A DNA stretch of 64,000 bases, from NCBI GenBank assembly GCA_012845835.1, contig JABAKD010000001.1, forward strand, positions 8,576,832-8,640,831, read 5' to 3'. This stretch comes from Undaria pinnatifida. Lineage: Eukaryota; Sar; Phaeophyceae; Laminariales; Alariaceae. This document shows, in pieces, positions 1 through 10,900 of the stretch. Numbering within the stretch: the first letter of the stretch is position 1; every line of letters starts with the position of its first letter. The notes under the pieces are model-generated. The model was not told the origin of the DNA. It saw nothing but the letters and a program-made list of their open reading frames with translations, and ran no database searches. Position numbers and translations under genes: made by a program.

Positions 1-153
1 ATCAGTTCTCAATCTGTGTTTTCCTCTCGAAACAGGGTGCCAAATTGAAAAGTGAGCGTGTGTCCTGGCTCTCCAAATTATGGGCTCTTTATTCCATGAC
101 AGATCTGGGATCGATTTTATCGTTTTTCATATATATCTGGATTTAATAATACA
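1..153 (-). mobile_element. LTR-like direct repeat, copy 1
   Basis: Near-identical to 852-1000, with four extra bases from an AT expansion. Read on the minus strand it begins TGTATTATTAAATCC and carries an AATAAA signal, as expected of an LTR that starts with TG. With the copy at 852-1000 it brackets about 700 bases containing a gag-like ORF, so it is interpreted as the 3' LTR of a minus-strand element. Its far end lies outside the window. Confidence 0.6.
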
Positions 154-272
154 CCAGTATTTTCGAGCCAGTTCTTCTCCTCAGATAGTATGGGATATGT
201 ACACTGGCATCACCTCCCACGGTTGGTGCAGCCACTTCTTCCTAGCTATACTTTTATTAATATTCCATCTTC

Positions 273-689
273 TTAAGCGGAATACCTCATATAACCCTCC
301 GCGACCTTCATTTTTCCCCGGCCGGAGCAGCGCCAGAGATGCTCCGCGACTTGTGCGCACATGTCCCGCTTAGCGCGCTCTTCTATTTCGCCTGGGGATC
401 CTCCTCCGCCAAACGCTGCGGCCGTAATTTGGAAAAAATCTGGTGGGTTGTCCGCATCGCCCGCCGTCACCAACATGCCGAGGGTGGTCTGAAGGTTCGA
501 GGCGGAGAGCGACGAGGCCGCACGAATGGAGCCGTCTAGCGAAATACCCAACTTCTTCTGTAGCATCCAGCGACCGGTGCCCTGCCCGTCAGTGACCACA
601 ACCGCCTCCTCCATCGTGTTAAAGTCGTCGGGGACGACTGCCTTCGAGGCATCGATGTTTATTGTCCCCGACATGGAGTCCACACGCAA
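273..689 (-). CDS. Gag-like ORF of a short LTR element
   Basis: An open frame of up to 138 codons; the likely start is the second methionine (MSGTINIDASK). It follows an untranslated leader of about 160 bases after the LTR at 852-1000, which is where gag sits in LTR retrotransposons. The protein is mostly soluble and acidic in its first 100 residues. No zinc knuckle, protease or reverse transcriptase is seen and the frame stops shortly before the other LTR, so the element is a non-autonomous or internally deleted copy. The gag assignment rests on position, not on a recognised domain. Confidence 0.45.
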   Translation of the reverse strand: MRVDSMSGTINIDASKAVVPDDFNTMEEAVVVTDGQGTGRWMLQKKLGISLDGSIRAASSLSASNLQTTLGMLVTAGDADNPPDFFQITAAAFGGGGSPGEIEERAKRDMCAQVAEHLWRCSGRGKMKVAEGYMRYSA

Positions 690-851
690 GAGAAAGGATC
701 AAAGGGAGCAAGGAAAGGGAAAAAAGGGAAAAAACACCCCTACGACGAAGACGCGACGAAATGAGAGGTTTCTGCGGTAGCCGCGCCAAAACCCCGAAGC
801 AAGCAGTGCGAACGGGGTGGCGCGCGGGCTGCCGATGGAGAGTCTCAACAG

Positions 852-1000
852 ATCAGTTCTCAATCTGTGTTTTCCTCTCGAAACAGGGTGCCAAATTGAA
901 AAGTGAGCATGTGTCCTGGCTCTCCAAATTATGGGCTCTTTATTCCATGACAGATCTGGGATCGATTTTACCGTTTTTCATATCTGGATTTAATAATACA
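852..1000 (-). mobile_element. LTR-like direct repeat, copy 2
   Basis: Partner of 1-153. On the minus strand this is the 5' LTR, beginning TG at 1000. Its boundary with the TRIM at 1001-1223 falls inside the TRIM's internal domain, after the motif AAACCGCT, showing insertion of the LTR element into the TRIM. Confidence 0.6.
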
Positions 1001-1223
1001 AGCGGTTTAATTTCCTGGGCATACCGGGGAGAGTATTTTTCAAGTTCGACATGGGGAAAGTCCGAAAAAGTTTATTTTGGTGGATGTGGAACTCGAACCC
1101 ACGACCCCTAAAAACCCATGGTCTGTCGACGACGCCATTTGTTGAGGTATTCGTGGGGTGTTTGTCCGTTTGACCACTTGCAAAAGGTTAACCAATAGCT
1201 TACCCAAACTGAGCCTTGTAACA
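1001..1223 (-). mobile_element. TRIM-type miniature LTR element, interrupted
   Basis: Reading on the minus strand, 1223-1140 is an 84-bp terminal repeat starting TGTTAC and ending CAACA, homologous to the terminal repeats at 3511-3619 and 45452-45535. It is followed by a possible primer-binding site (TGGCGTCGTCGAC) and, at 1110-1079, by a tRNA T-arm and acceptor-like stretch ending in CCA. The element breaks off at 1001 where the LTR element has inserted; its other half is outside the window. Confidence 0.7.
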
Positions 1224-1294
1224 CTCTTATCATCGCTTCGCAGCTTCGTATCTTGCAAAATTGTAAGGGGCACACACGATGAAAGGTTAACTAG

Positions 1295-1405
1295 TCCCCC
1301 CAAGAAACAGGGGGGCCACTCGTGCGAGTGACCCCGAGAGCCACCGCACCAAAAAAAAGCCCAAGAACTGACCCCCCCCCCCCCCCACCCGCTACCGTAT
1401 AGCCA
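1295..1405. repeat. Poly-C / GAGTGACC family repeat
   Basis: Holds the palindromic block CACTCGTGCGAGTGACC, then an A-run and a C-run of more than 10 bases, then a CTACCGTA motif. The same order appears at about 5930-6020, 50990-51240 and 56840-56960. Bases 1420-2110 hold a fragment of the 90-bp TTAAC family near 1495, a GC-rich C-run segment and a CAACAA run; no gene is seen. Confidence 0.5.
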
Positions 1406-2114
1406 CGATGACGAGAGTCAACCATTGGCCCCAGACGCGCGCTACGATGGAGGTGGCAATTTTTGGGTGAAATATTTTCGGCATGACGGGGCTCCTTAAC
1501 GCCCCTTTACAACCGGAAACCCGTGTCGGGGACAAATTACTTGGAATTGCTTCGTATAACGGGGGGGAGGGGGGGTGGCGAAAGGGGGGTTATAGCCTAA
1601 AATCGCCGGAATTTCGTGTTTCTTCACCATGTAATAATATATAATATATACGGAGTATGTATATTTTCGTTGAATGATTTGGCGGTGCGATGGGATTGTT
1701 CATCGGGTCACGCACTGTTCCCGCCCCCCTCCCCCTCGAATTAGTCTTAAGTGAGAAGCTCTGGAAAACATGATAAGGTGCACCTCCATTCTGGCATGTA
1801 CCCCCACTCAATACAGCGCGCTGCCTGCCGTGCAGCCGTCTTGTGGCCGTCAGAGTTCTCTACGTCAACGTCAACAACAACAACAACAACAACAGACAAC
1901 ATGCGCGCATCTACCTTCTCACAAGTTACCCCCCCCCTCCCCCCCCTTCAAATATACATTAATAGTTTGCCTCGGTTGGCACGGACGCTGTAAAACGTTT
2001 GTCGGGGTTGGCGTTGGTCGGCAACGACGTTGTAGAACATGCAATCACTGCGTGAGCTAGACGACAGGGTTACCGTTTTTTTGTTGCGGTCACCATGATG
2101 GTTGTCGAGTAGAT

Positions 2115-2580
2115 CACATATTGTGCGGGGTGGAGAACCCTAACTCCGCACAAGAAGAATGATCGCATAACGTAGTGCGATTAGAGTGGCCACACCAGAG
2201 AACAAAGAAACTCATTGGCGCTGTCATCCATAAACAAGAAAGTAGGCACAAGGTGCCGAAGTCCGTCTTACGAGCGGTTCTTGGAAGGATGCAGTTCATC
2301 CTTCACGCGACTCGTCGAACACCTCACGGCGCTTCGCTCTTGGTGCAAGCATTGTCTGCCTGGCTGGTGAAAACCCGACGTGCTCCGTCCCGGCATTGTA
2401 GGGATGCGAGGGTCTATGGTCATACGACCACGGCCATGCACAAACTGGATACCCCCCTTCCCCCCCCTAAATGCCTCTGGCTGGTCGGTGAAAACCCAAC
2501 GTTTTGCCATCCTGGCATTGTAGGGGTGCGAAGGCCTACCGTCTTACGATTGCGGCCGTGCATGAAATGAGTACACCCCC
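2115..2580 (+). repeat. Dispersed repeat E (ACGTGCTCCGTCCCGGCAT family)
   Basis: Closely related to 46690-46970 and 61340-61510, more distantly to 11240-11410. The block is marked by ACACCTCACGGCGCTTCG and GATGCGAGGGTCTATGG. Its 3' end (from about 2470) repeats the last third in tandem. It ends in a C-run, as other copies do. No coding capacity is conserved between copies. Confidence 0.65.
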
Positions 2581-2879
2581 TTTCCCCCCCCCCCCTTAAT
2601 GCTCAAGGGTTCTCCTGTTAGACAAAAAAAATTAAACCCGACGCGTTGACACCGGTGCCACAGCTCGACAATCAAAACAAACCTCGGGGCTCTACCCCCA
2701 AGTGCAACCACTCTCGACCTCCGGTTACCGGGTATCATCAGGATTCAGGATTCGGTCCAATCACGCACGCATACACCGTTCGAGGCAGGTCTTCTGTCGA
2801 CGAGGGGGAAACGAACCCTGCCTCGGGGTGCACCCGCGCGAGTGTGACCCCTCGTTCCTTCGCGGTCTTTTAGCGTTCG

Positions 2880-3275
2880 TGCTGCTTTATTTTTTCATGT
2901 ACGAACCCGCAATGGAATGGATAGCTACCGTACACCACAGCAGCGAAGTCGCCCGGTCTTTCGAGAAGTATGGTTAGTACAGAGACACTCGCACGAGGAG
3001 TGGCTCGAATCCAGCAGTGCGTGGTGGAACAAAAGGGTATGGGGTATGGGGGTACCCACAATTTTCAATGCGGATTTGAGCCACTCGCACGAGCGGCTCC
3101 ATAGCTCGCTGGCAAAAAAAAAAGCACGTTCGGCGATTGTTCGGCGCAGCGTAGCTAACTATACATCCCGTTGGGGTTGCGTATTGAACACAAAAACAAC
3201 AGCACGAAAGCCTATGGCCGCATGGAACAGCCGGGGGGAGGAGAGGGGGGGGGGGGGGGGGGCACTCGCGCCAGT
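2880..3275. repeat. G-run family repeat
   Basis: Carries GCACGAGTGGCTC-like blocks, a GGCGATTGTTCGGCGCAGCG-like stretch and an 18-base G-run at about 3245. The same succession recurs at 5760-6010 and 50810-51020. No gene seen. Confidence 0.5.
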
Positions 3276-3302
3276 GACCCCAAGCAGCTGCAAAGCAAGG
3301 CT

Positions 3303-3492
3303 AGAAAAAAAAGGGACCCTCTTGCCGTAGCGTTGGTCTATATACCTCCCCTACCGCACCGTTGATGGTCACGTCAGAACTCGGGGTGGACCCAAAAAAG
3401 GGGGAAAAAAAAAGGACCCTCTTGCCGTAGCGTTGGCCTATATACCTCCCCTACCGCACCGTTGATGTTCACGTCAGAACTCGGGGTGGATC
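3303..3492. repeat. Two-copy tandem repeat, about 100-bp unit
   Basis: The unit from GGACCCTCTTGCCGTAGCG to CAGAACTCGGGGTGGA occurs twice, with very few differences and an A-run in front of each copy. The high identity suggests a recent duplication. Confidence 0.8.
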
Positions 3493-3510
3493 CGGGGGCC
3501 ACGGGAGGTA

Positions 3511-3935
3511 TGTGCTATGAGGCTTAGTTTGGGTAAGCTTCGAATTGGTTAACCTTTTGCAAGTAGTGGTCACAAGGCCTACGTAATACCACCCCAGCCA
3601 CTAATACCATTTCTTAACAAATGGCGTCGTCGACAGGACCATGTTTTTTTTTTCTTGTTAGGGGTCGTGCGGGTTCAAGTCCCACCATCCACAACAAGTG
3701 AACTTTTTCAGCGCTTTCCCCATGTCGAGCTTGAAAAAAAGCACTCTCTCCAGTATCCCCAGAAAATGAAACCGCTTCTTGGATATTGAACAGGTCCGCC
3801 CGTATATCCGGCCGACCTGATACTATCCCGCCGTTTCAGGGGGGGAGAGTGTTGTAAGAATTAGTTTGGGTATAAGATAAGGGTTAACCTTTGGCAAGTG
3901 ATCAAACGGACTAATACCCCACTAATACCTCAACA
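3511..3935 (+). mobile_element. TRIM-type miniature LTR element, near complete
   Basis: Terminal repeats lie at 3511-3619 (diverged, with small insertions) and 3850-3935; both start TG and end CA. Directly after the first repeat is AATGGCGTCGTCGAC (possible primer-binding site), and directly before the second is a G-run CAGGGGGGGAGAG (polypurine tract). Between them, at 3660-3694, is a tRNA T-arm with the loop TTCAAGT and acceptor-like CATCCAC. It is far too small to code for protein. No clean target-site duplication is visible. Confidence 0.8.
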
Positions 3936-3939
3936 TATG

Positions 3940-5220
3940 GTATGCCCGACGCGCGTGATATGATAGAGGTACGTATACCTTTTTTTAGCAAAAAAGAAAA
4001 ATCTGAATGACGGGCGGTTTTAGGAGCCTCAGGAACAAACACGGTGCACAAACCTCGGCCGAAGACGCGTGCCGCGTTGTTAATAGAGGTAGCACACTTC
4101 GTCTGAAACGGACCAGTTTCTGAATGACGGGGCTCCTTTAGAGCCCCCGAACCCCTCCCTGTACTAAATCCAAGTAATTTTGTCCCCAAAACGGGTTTCC
4201 AGTTGCAAAGGGGTTAACCCAAAATCGTCGGAAATATTGTAGGCCATTTTGTTTTTTGGCAATGATGCTCGTTGTGATTCTCGTTGTCTGCCTATTAATA
4301 ATAGGCCATGGGGTTTTTCATCCGGTACGTGGCGGTTTTATTTTTATCAAAAAACAGCTTTCGGTTTAAGACGAGGACATGTATGTCTGAAGCTGTCTTA
4401 ACCTCCTAAAGTGAGGAACCCTATAAAAAAAAGTGGTGCACATCTATCGTGGACGCGTGCTACGACAGATTGAGGTATACCTCTTTCTGGCTATTTTGTT
4501 TTCTGAACGACGGGGCTCCTTAACCCAAAATCGTCGGAAACAGGTCAATTTTTTTTTTGCCTGATTTTCTCGTTGTATACCTAGGCCATGGGATTTTTTT
4601 TCCGGTAGCAACTTCAATTTTCTCCCTTGAAACAAATCCGTTTTTGGGTTAAGAAGGACGTGTCTTAAGCTCCTTAACCTCCTAAAAGCAGGAACCTCAG
4701 AAAAAAAGTGGTGCACCTCTATCGTGGACGCGTGCTACGACAGATTGAGGTATACCTCTTTCTGGCTATTTTGTTTTCTGAACGACGGGGCTCCTGAACC
4801 CAAAATCGTCGGGAACAGGTCATTTCTTTTTTTTTGGCCTGATTCTCGTTGTATACCTAGGGCATGGGAATTTTTATCCGGTAGCAATTTTAATTTTCTC
4901 TCTTAAAAAAAATCCGTTTTGGGGTTAAGGACATGTCTTAAGCTGTCTTAACCTCCTAAAGTGAGTAACCTCTATCGTGGCGCGCGTCCGTGGCACGCGT
5001 CAAGCCAAGATCATCGGGAAAAGGGCGATTTTCTTTTTTGGACTAATTCGTTCGTTGTGTGCTCATATTGATAGGCCATGGGATTTATCATCCGGTACGT
5101 GCAAGTAGCGGTTTCGTTTTTCTCCCAATGTGTTTTTTGGGAGTGGTCTTAAGCTCCCAAAATGAGGTGGACCTCAGAAAATAAAGCGGCGCGCACCTCT
5201 ACATCGTAGCGCACGCGTCT
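3940..5220 (+). mobile_element. Tandem array of MITE family G
   Basis: About four consecutive units each running from an ATCGTGGACGCGTGCTACGA-like block through GACGGGGCTCCTTAACCC, a GGCCATGGGATTTTT-like block and AACCTCCTAAA to the next ACCTCTATCGTGG. Unit starts at about 4446, 4721, 4974 and 5203 give periods of 275, 253 and 229. A single complete element with terminal inverted repeats is at 31823-32133. A 90-bp family F copy sits at about 4130-4217. Confidence 0.75.
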
Positions 5221-5577
5221 TTAATGATACCGTAGCCTTGGCGTCCAGTAAAAAGCGACCGTCGCCGCTAAAACAACAAACAGGTTGAACAAACCTACTC
5301 GATTGCGAACGCGTGCGGCGTGCCAGTGTGCCAGAGCCGCCATCCGCAATATGGCGACGTTTTCCGACGAAAACATCGCGTCGCCCGGGGGTGCATCGCG
5401 AGGGTAGGCTGACCGCGGCGGCCGTAGCATCTCTGCGGCTAATCGCGGATGAAAGAAGGATACAAAAGGGGGTACTCTCTGGACCGGAACAGCCACCAAA
5501 ACTGAGGGTGCCCGCGGATATACATGAGGGGTGCTCCGGACACCAGGCGAGGTTCGCACTACAGCGCAGCCCCCCCA

Positions 5578-5722
5578 GCAATGACGACAGCCTACAGCTA
5601 GCTGTGGGTGTAAACGACCAAGGACCAATGCTACGGTGGGCGGGGGGAGGGGGGGGGGCTAGCAATGACGACAGCCTACAGATGTGGGTGTAAACGACCA
5701 AGGATAATGCTACGGTGGGCGG
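5578..5722. repeat. Two-copy tandem repeat, about 80-bp unit
   Basis: AGCAATGACGACAGCCTACAG to GGTGGGCGGGG is duplicated, with a G-run at the end of each copy. Confidence 0.75.
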
Positions 5723-5759
5723 GGGGGGGGAGGGAGGGAGGGTACCCCCTTTTCCACAG

Positions 5760-6010
5760 CCGGGTTTGAGGCATTCGCACGAGTGACTCTGTACTTCACC
5801 GTCAAAATACTTCAGGCGGTTTTGTCAGGCGCAGCGCAGCTAGCCAAATAATTCCGTTGCGGACTCTTCTATATCGCTAAACTAAAATAGTCACGAAAAA
5901 TTAAAAAAAACGCTAAGGAGCGCGGGGGGGCGGGGGGGGGGGTCGCTCGCGCGAGTGACCCCGCGCCATATACTGCGAAAAAAAAGGCTCCAAAAAATGA
6001 CCGCCCTACC
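5760..6010. repeat. G-run / GAGTGACCCC family repeat
   Basis: Same order of blocks as 50810-51020: CATTCGCACGAGTGACTC, a GCGCAGCG core, a long G-run and then the palindromic CGCTCGCGCGAGTGACC block. Confidence 0.6.
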
Positions 6011-6129
6011 GTAGCCATAGCTAAACAATCAACCATTATTATCTCTATGGCTGGCTTGAAACTGCCAACAATGAGCCATCAATATGGCCCGACCTGAGAC
6101 ATCAAACGAGGAACCATCAGCACAGACCA

Positions 6130-6285
6130 TTAGAACACTCGATGAAAAATCGAGGAGCAGTGGGATTGCTGAACCCTGTGCGCGATCAAAACTGAAGGCA
6201 AGAACCGTGGGGGAGAAGGGTCGACACCCGTGACCACGGCTTGACCAGAAGCTGGAAAGTAGAAGCGTGAGAAAAAAAATAAAAA
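6130..6285 (+). mobile_element. SINE-like repeat body (truncated)
   Basis: Shares the GCAGTGGGATTGCTGAACCC block, the GACACCCGTGACCACGGCTT block and the AGAAGCTGGAAAGTA end with the fuller copies at 9477-9705 and 25500-25790. The tRNA-like head is absent. It ends in an A-rich tail. Confidence 0.65.
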
Positions 6286-7125
6286 AATGAAGAAATCAAA
6301 ATAGCATGGCTGACTGGAGACTGCAAATAGCGAACCAGTATTACGGATGACTTGAATTGCAACCAGCAAAACAACTGCTGTTACGGGGCCCGCTTCTCTT
6401 GTGAAACATTGCTAAGGCTGACTTGGGCTTGCAATCAAGGAACCATCATCGAGGCTGAGCTGTCTGACTCTTCTATTTCGTAGCCTCTAAACGCCGCCCA
6501 CGCGAGCAAGCAGCCTACCGCCGCGTTTCCCCGCCGCAATTGTTCAAAAAAACAAAAACAAAAAATGTTCTAGTAATAAAAAAAGCGAAAGCTTTTGCGG
6601 GCTTTCGTGGCTCACCAACCTCCACCCCGGCTCGGTCTGTCCCCGCCCCCAACACTCACAAGGAAAGCGTTGCTACATTACTTTCTTGGAAACCGCACAG
6701 TAATTCTCCCTCTATAGTGCCGGATGTCCGCTATTTTTCCTGCAAAGTGTTCGGTAGTGGTTCTTCAATAGTGCCGATTGCCCGTCGTAGCGCCCTGCGA
6801 TTTAGCTTGGCACAGACGGAAACAAAAAAAGGATGCGGAGTATGATAGCACCGATTGTCCTTGTAGCGCCGGCATTTCCAGCTGGCACACATACCGGCGC
6901 CGTAGAAGCGCCAATGTTGTAGACCAACTTGGACGCAATTCAAGGGCCGTTGGGGTACTTAATACGGACCCTTGTATTTCCACCCGGAGTGTTACATTCC
7001 AGTGTACCAGAGACACACCTAGTATGGCCCTTACACTTTCTGCACTTTTTGCTCATCCCTTCTATTATCTTCGCACTTTTCCTTTCTCCTTCTCCCTCCC
7101 TAAGCATAACTCATATTCGGGGTCA

Positions 7126-7215
7126 TTAACGCCTTTACAACTGGAAACCCTTTTTGGGGACACGTTTACTTGAAGTTAGTGTAGGGAAGGATTTGGGGGC
7201 TCTAAAGGGGTTAAG
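7126..7215 (-). mobile_element. 90-bp MITE, family F
   Basis: Ends TTAACGCCTTTA and TAAAGGGGTTAAG form imperfect inverted repeats of about 13 bases. The body holds the CTGGAAACCC and GTGTAGGGA blocks. At least ten further copies in either orientation lie at about 4130, 10268, 10557, 10737, 12193, 40391, 50516, 53650 and 59889. Confidence 0.65.
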
Positions 7216-7539
7216 CAGGCTCTTCCCCCCCCTCCCCACTACGGTACGTGCCTCCATTTCTATCGCGGGAAGATCCCAGCCATTTCTTTCCTCGTCGACT
7301 TGCATCGAATACTATTGGAAACAAAATTCTACACTAATTCCAAGTATTTTTTTCCCAAAAACGCGAGCATGGTTCTACAGGGGGCGCGTTTGGCTTCCGC
7401 TCTCTTGCGACCGTATCCCTCTATTGTTCATACGAAATATTCCCTCAAAAGTACATTTGAACCTGTCAAAACACAAGCAAAAAATAAATTTGACGCCGGC
7501 GGCGCCTTGAGCGAGGCCAGCATGTTCCGTTCGCCGCTA

Positions 7540-7770
7540 TAGGTGGGGGGGCGCTCCCAATGGTGTCGGTTGGATAGTGCCAACGTCCTCTATAGTGCCT
7601 GTTGGATAGTGCCAACGCTCTCTGTAGTGCCGGTAAAATTGCTTCGCATATAGTAACCCTTTACAATAACCGTATTCCCATTAGTGCCCGTGCCCTCAAC
7701 AGTGCCGGTATGTTGGGCCGGCACATATCTGCACTATTCGGGGCTCCTCACTATATTTAGCTCCCAATAC
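7540..7770. repeat. Repeat C cluster (ATAGTGCCGGT motifs)
   Basis: Several short direct and inverted copies of the decamer CCGGCACTAT. The same motif builds the 118-bp satellite at 34060-34745 and single clusters at 8795-8970, 21190-21300, 48595-48780 and 55500-55560. Bases 6290-7120 hold scattered related motifs and no gene. Confidence 0.55.
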
Positions 7771-7968
7771 ATCGGAAAACATGAACGTATGCCCACCGGC
7801 CCGTCCGCCCGCCCGCCGAGACCCGCCGTCTCAGTAAGCCCACCCCCCAGCACCTCCCCCATCCCGCCTCTTACCCCACTCATTTCTCTTCGAAAAAAAT
7901 CCTTCCTCCAACTCCAACTCCTCTCCGCCCCTAGGAGGCCACCCCCTCATCTTACGCGGCGGCATAAC

Positions 7969-10900
7969 CTGCGCCGCGTCGCTCCCCCCGTCGGTACCAT
8001 CCCCGGTACGTCGTTGATTGCGCCGCATGTTTGCAGAAGGAACGCCATCCCCGCGTGTTCCTCTTGCCATCTCCCGGAGAATTCGAGGAGGGGGTGTTTC
8101 GTCACTCTCCCCCTCTTTCCCCCTCCCTTGGTAGCGATCGCCCCGGGGAGAAGGGGGGGGGCGTCGGTCTTCGCCACGCGAAACGCGTTTCGCAGCCTGG
8201 GGGGAAAGGTGATGATGGTGGGCGGATAGTTGCGGGGCGTGGGGCGGTGGGAGGGACGGAGGTGGGCGGAAGGTAGGGTGGGGACGGAGGTGGGACGGAG
8301 GTGCGTGGGGGGGTGGGGCGGTGACGGGGCGGAAGGAGCGGAGGTGGGGGGGGGGGTGGGGAGCGGCAGGGGGGGGGGTCGGAGGGGGGGAGTCTGGGGG
8401 AGGTTGAGGGGAAGGGAGGTTGGGGAGGAGGAAGGTAGGGGAGGGCACTGACGTCTATTACCGTGCACCAGCCACCTGATCACTGACTGAGCACAAACTT
8501 TTGTTTACGCCTAAAACAAACCGTCGAACGGCAAGAGAAACCCCATCCTGCCGGCGCATCGTCCGTCGCTTGTTCCAAGGCTCAGGTCGGCCAAAACAGC
8601 CACGGTCGGACGGCGGCAGGGTAACCCGCGTGCGATGGCTCCCGGCACCTGTTTTATTGCGTTTCGCTTTGTCAACTCGATTTCCCCCTTCTCGACCATA
8701 CGCCCAACACAAAGGAGGGGGATACACTCCCCCTTCGCCCCCCCGCCCCACTCCGCAGCACCACCCTACTGGCGCATCGGCTCTGGACCCTTTGGGGGCT
8801 AGTCCCTCAATAGTGCCGGTATGTGCCAGTGGGATATACAGGCACTATAGCGGCGACCGGCACCATTCCGCATACTGATACTGGTCGTTCCCATCTGCGC
8901 CAAGCGAGTTCACAGGCACTGTATGTAGCGGGCATCCTGCACTGCTCAACCGGCACTATTACTACGTACGCTGGCTTTCGATTTCACTCTTGTCTTGATT
9001 GGTGGCGGATGTACGGCTTGCTTGAGCTATGATATATACGCGTACCAGTTTTGTTTCGTTTCGTTTTTCTTTCGTTTTTTCTTCATCTTTTGGGTATTTT
9101 TCCACTCCAGAGTGCCTGGAGCCTGCCCTGTGACCACGGACTTGATTATGCGGGTTAATGTGAGAATAACAACAGCAGCAGCAACAACAACAACAACAAC
9201 CAGAGGGGCCCGCAGTGTAGAGCGATAAAAAAAAACGAGAAACGCGGTCTTATCATACCGCAAGCCCGCATCATACGATAGGCATCGGCTCTACCCTTGT
9301 TGATTTTCTGGGCCCATACATAGCGACAAAAATATGCAAATACAGCCTTGTCACAGCGTGCGCGCGCAAATTACGATACCTCACGCTACGCGCATATCGT
9401 GCAACTTCCTGCACTGGAGCCCGACACAAAACAAAGCAGCATCCCCCAACCTAGCAACCCGCGTTGCTATATATATATGAGTGAATACATACTCGTATAA
9501 ATTCGTAGGGACTTCTTCTTGTGCACAAATTGACCTGCGGAAAGCGCGAGAGCGTGACCAAGCAACACTCGACGAAAAATCGACGAGCAGTGGGATTGCT
9601 GAACCCTATGCGCGAGAAGAACTGAAGGTAAGAACCGGGTGGGAGACGGGTCGACACCTGTGACCACGGCTTGTCCAGAAGCTGGAAAGTAGAAGTGTGA
9701 AATATATATATACATACTGGCACGTGAGACTGATCCTGTACATCATCGTCAAATACATTCGTCCGTTTTTTTAGGGTTTTCACGGATCGGGTCGGGTAGG
9801 GCCAAGGTGACCCAATCCGACCCGTGAGATTTCAAAGCTCCTAGCTTGACCCGTGAGAATTCGAACACCTCCTGGCCCGACAGGACCCGGCCTGCGACAT
9901 TTCGGAACACCCCCTTAACCGACCCGCGCAGGTCCGGTCAATGACGCCTGCTGTCTCAAGAGGGTTCAAGCACTCACCGAGGGCTGAGGCCGTCTTCGCC
10001 GGGGCTGCTTGTCCCTCTCTAGCCGGGTAAGAAACGCCACCTAGAGGGGTTTGTTTCACACGGGTGCCACGACGAGGGGTATTGACGACTTGGGTTAGTT
10101 GCGGTTTTTGTTTTTTCGTTTTTCGTTAAATCCTCCGGCGGATGGGTTATTGTAACACGAAATATTACCCCTTTTTCCCCCTTCAAAAATCATCCTACAC
10201 AAATTCTAAGTAGTTTGGGACACACGCTACGGTAGAGGCGCACCATTTTTTCTCAGGGCCCCTCCTTTCTTAACCCCGATAAGTCCAAAAACCCCTCCAC
10301 ACAATAATTTCAAGTAATTTGCCTGTCAAAAGGGGTTTCCAATTGTAAAGGCGTTAAGGATTTATATGTAACCCCACCCAAACACCGATTTTGATTAAAA
10401 AAAATAAAACGCAACCCGATGACCATTTCCCATGGCCCATAAGCATTGGCAAAATATTTCAGCGAAAACATCCCGTCGACATTGGGTTAACAACGCTTTT
10501 AGCACCGCAGTCCCGACGTAATGGGAAAGAAAAACATTTGGAGTTAGAAAAGGATGAAACGCCTTTACACCTGGAAATCCTTTTAGTGTTACAAATTTAC
10601 TTGAAGTTAGTATAGGGAGGGATTTTGGGGTTCTTAAGGGGCTAAGCAGCGAGCCCCCCCCCCCGGCAGTCAGGTTTTTTTTTTTTCGCCAAAAAGTGAC
10701 AACTTCTATCGCAGCAGGCGTCGTTTTCCAAGAAGGTGACGCCTTTACAGCTGGGAAACCCGATTTTTGGGACAAAATTACTTGAAATTAGTGTAGGGAT
10801 GGGTTTTGGGGCTCTATAGAGGGGTTAAGCTCACCAAACTACCACGTACGTAGAGTAACACGTGTCAATTTTAGCTCGGTTGCCGAAACAACAGAGCTGC

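Noticed and set aside
5221-5628. 135-codon minus-strand frame with a hydrophobic segment (GLFNLFVVLAATVAFYW)
   Set aside because: The hydrophobic end is suggestive, but the frame is interleaved with other open frames over the same GC-rich bases and ends by running into the MITE array. There is not enough to call a gene.
7684-8229. 181-codon plus-strand frame, proline-rich
   Set aside because: It overlaps low-complexity C-rich sequence and repeat C. The opposite strand has a more plausible exon with good splice signals.
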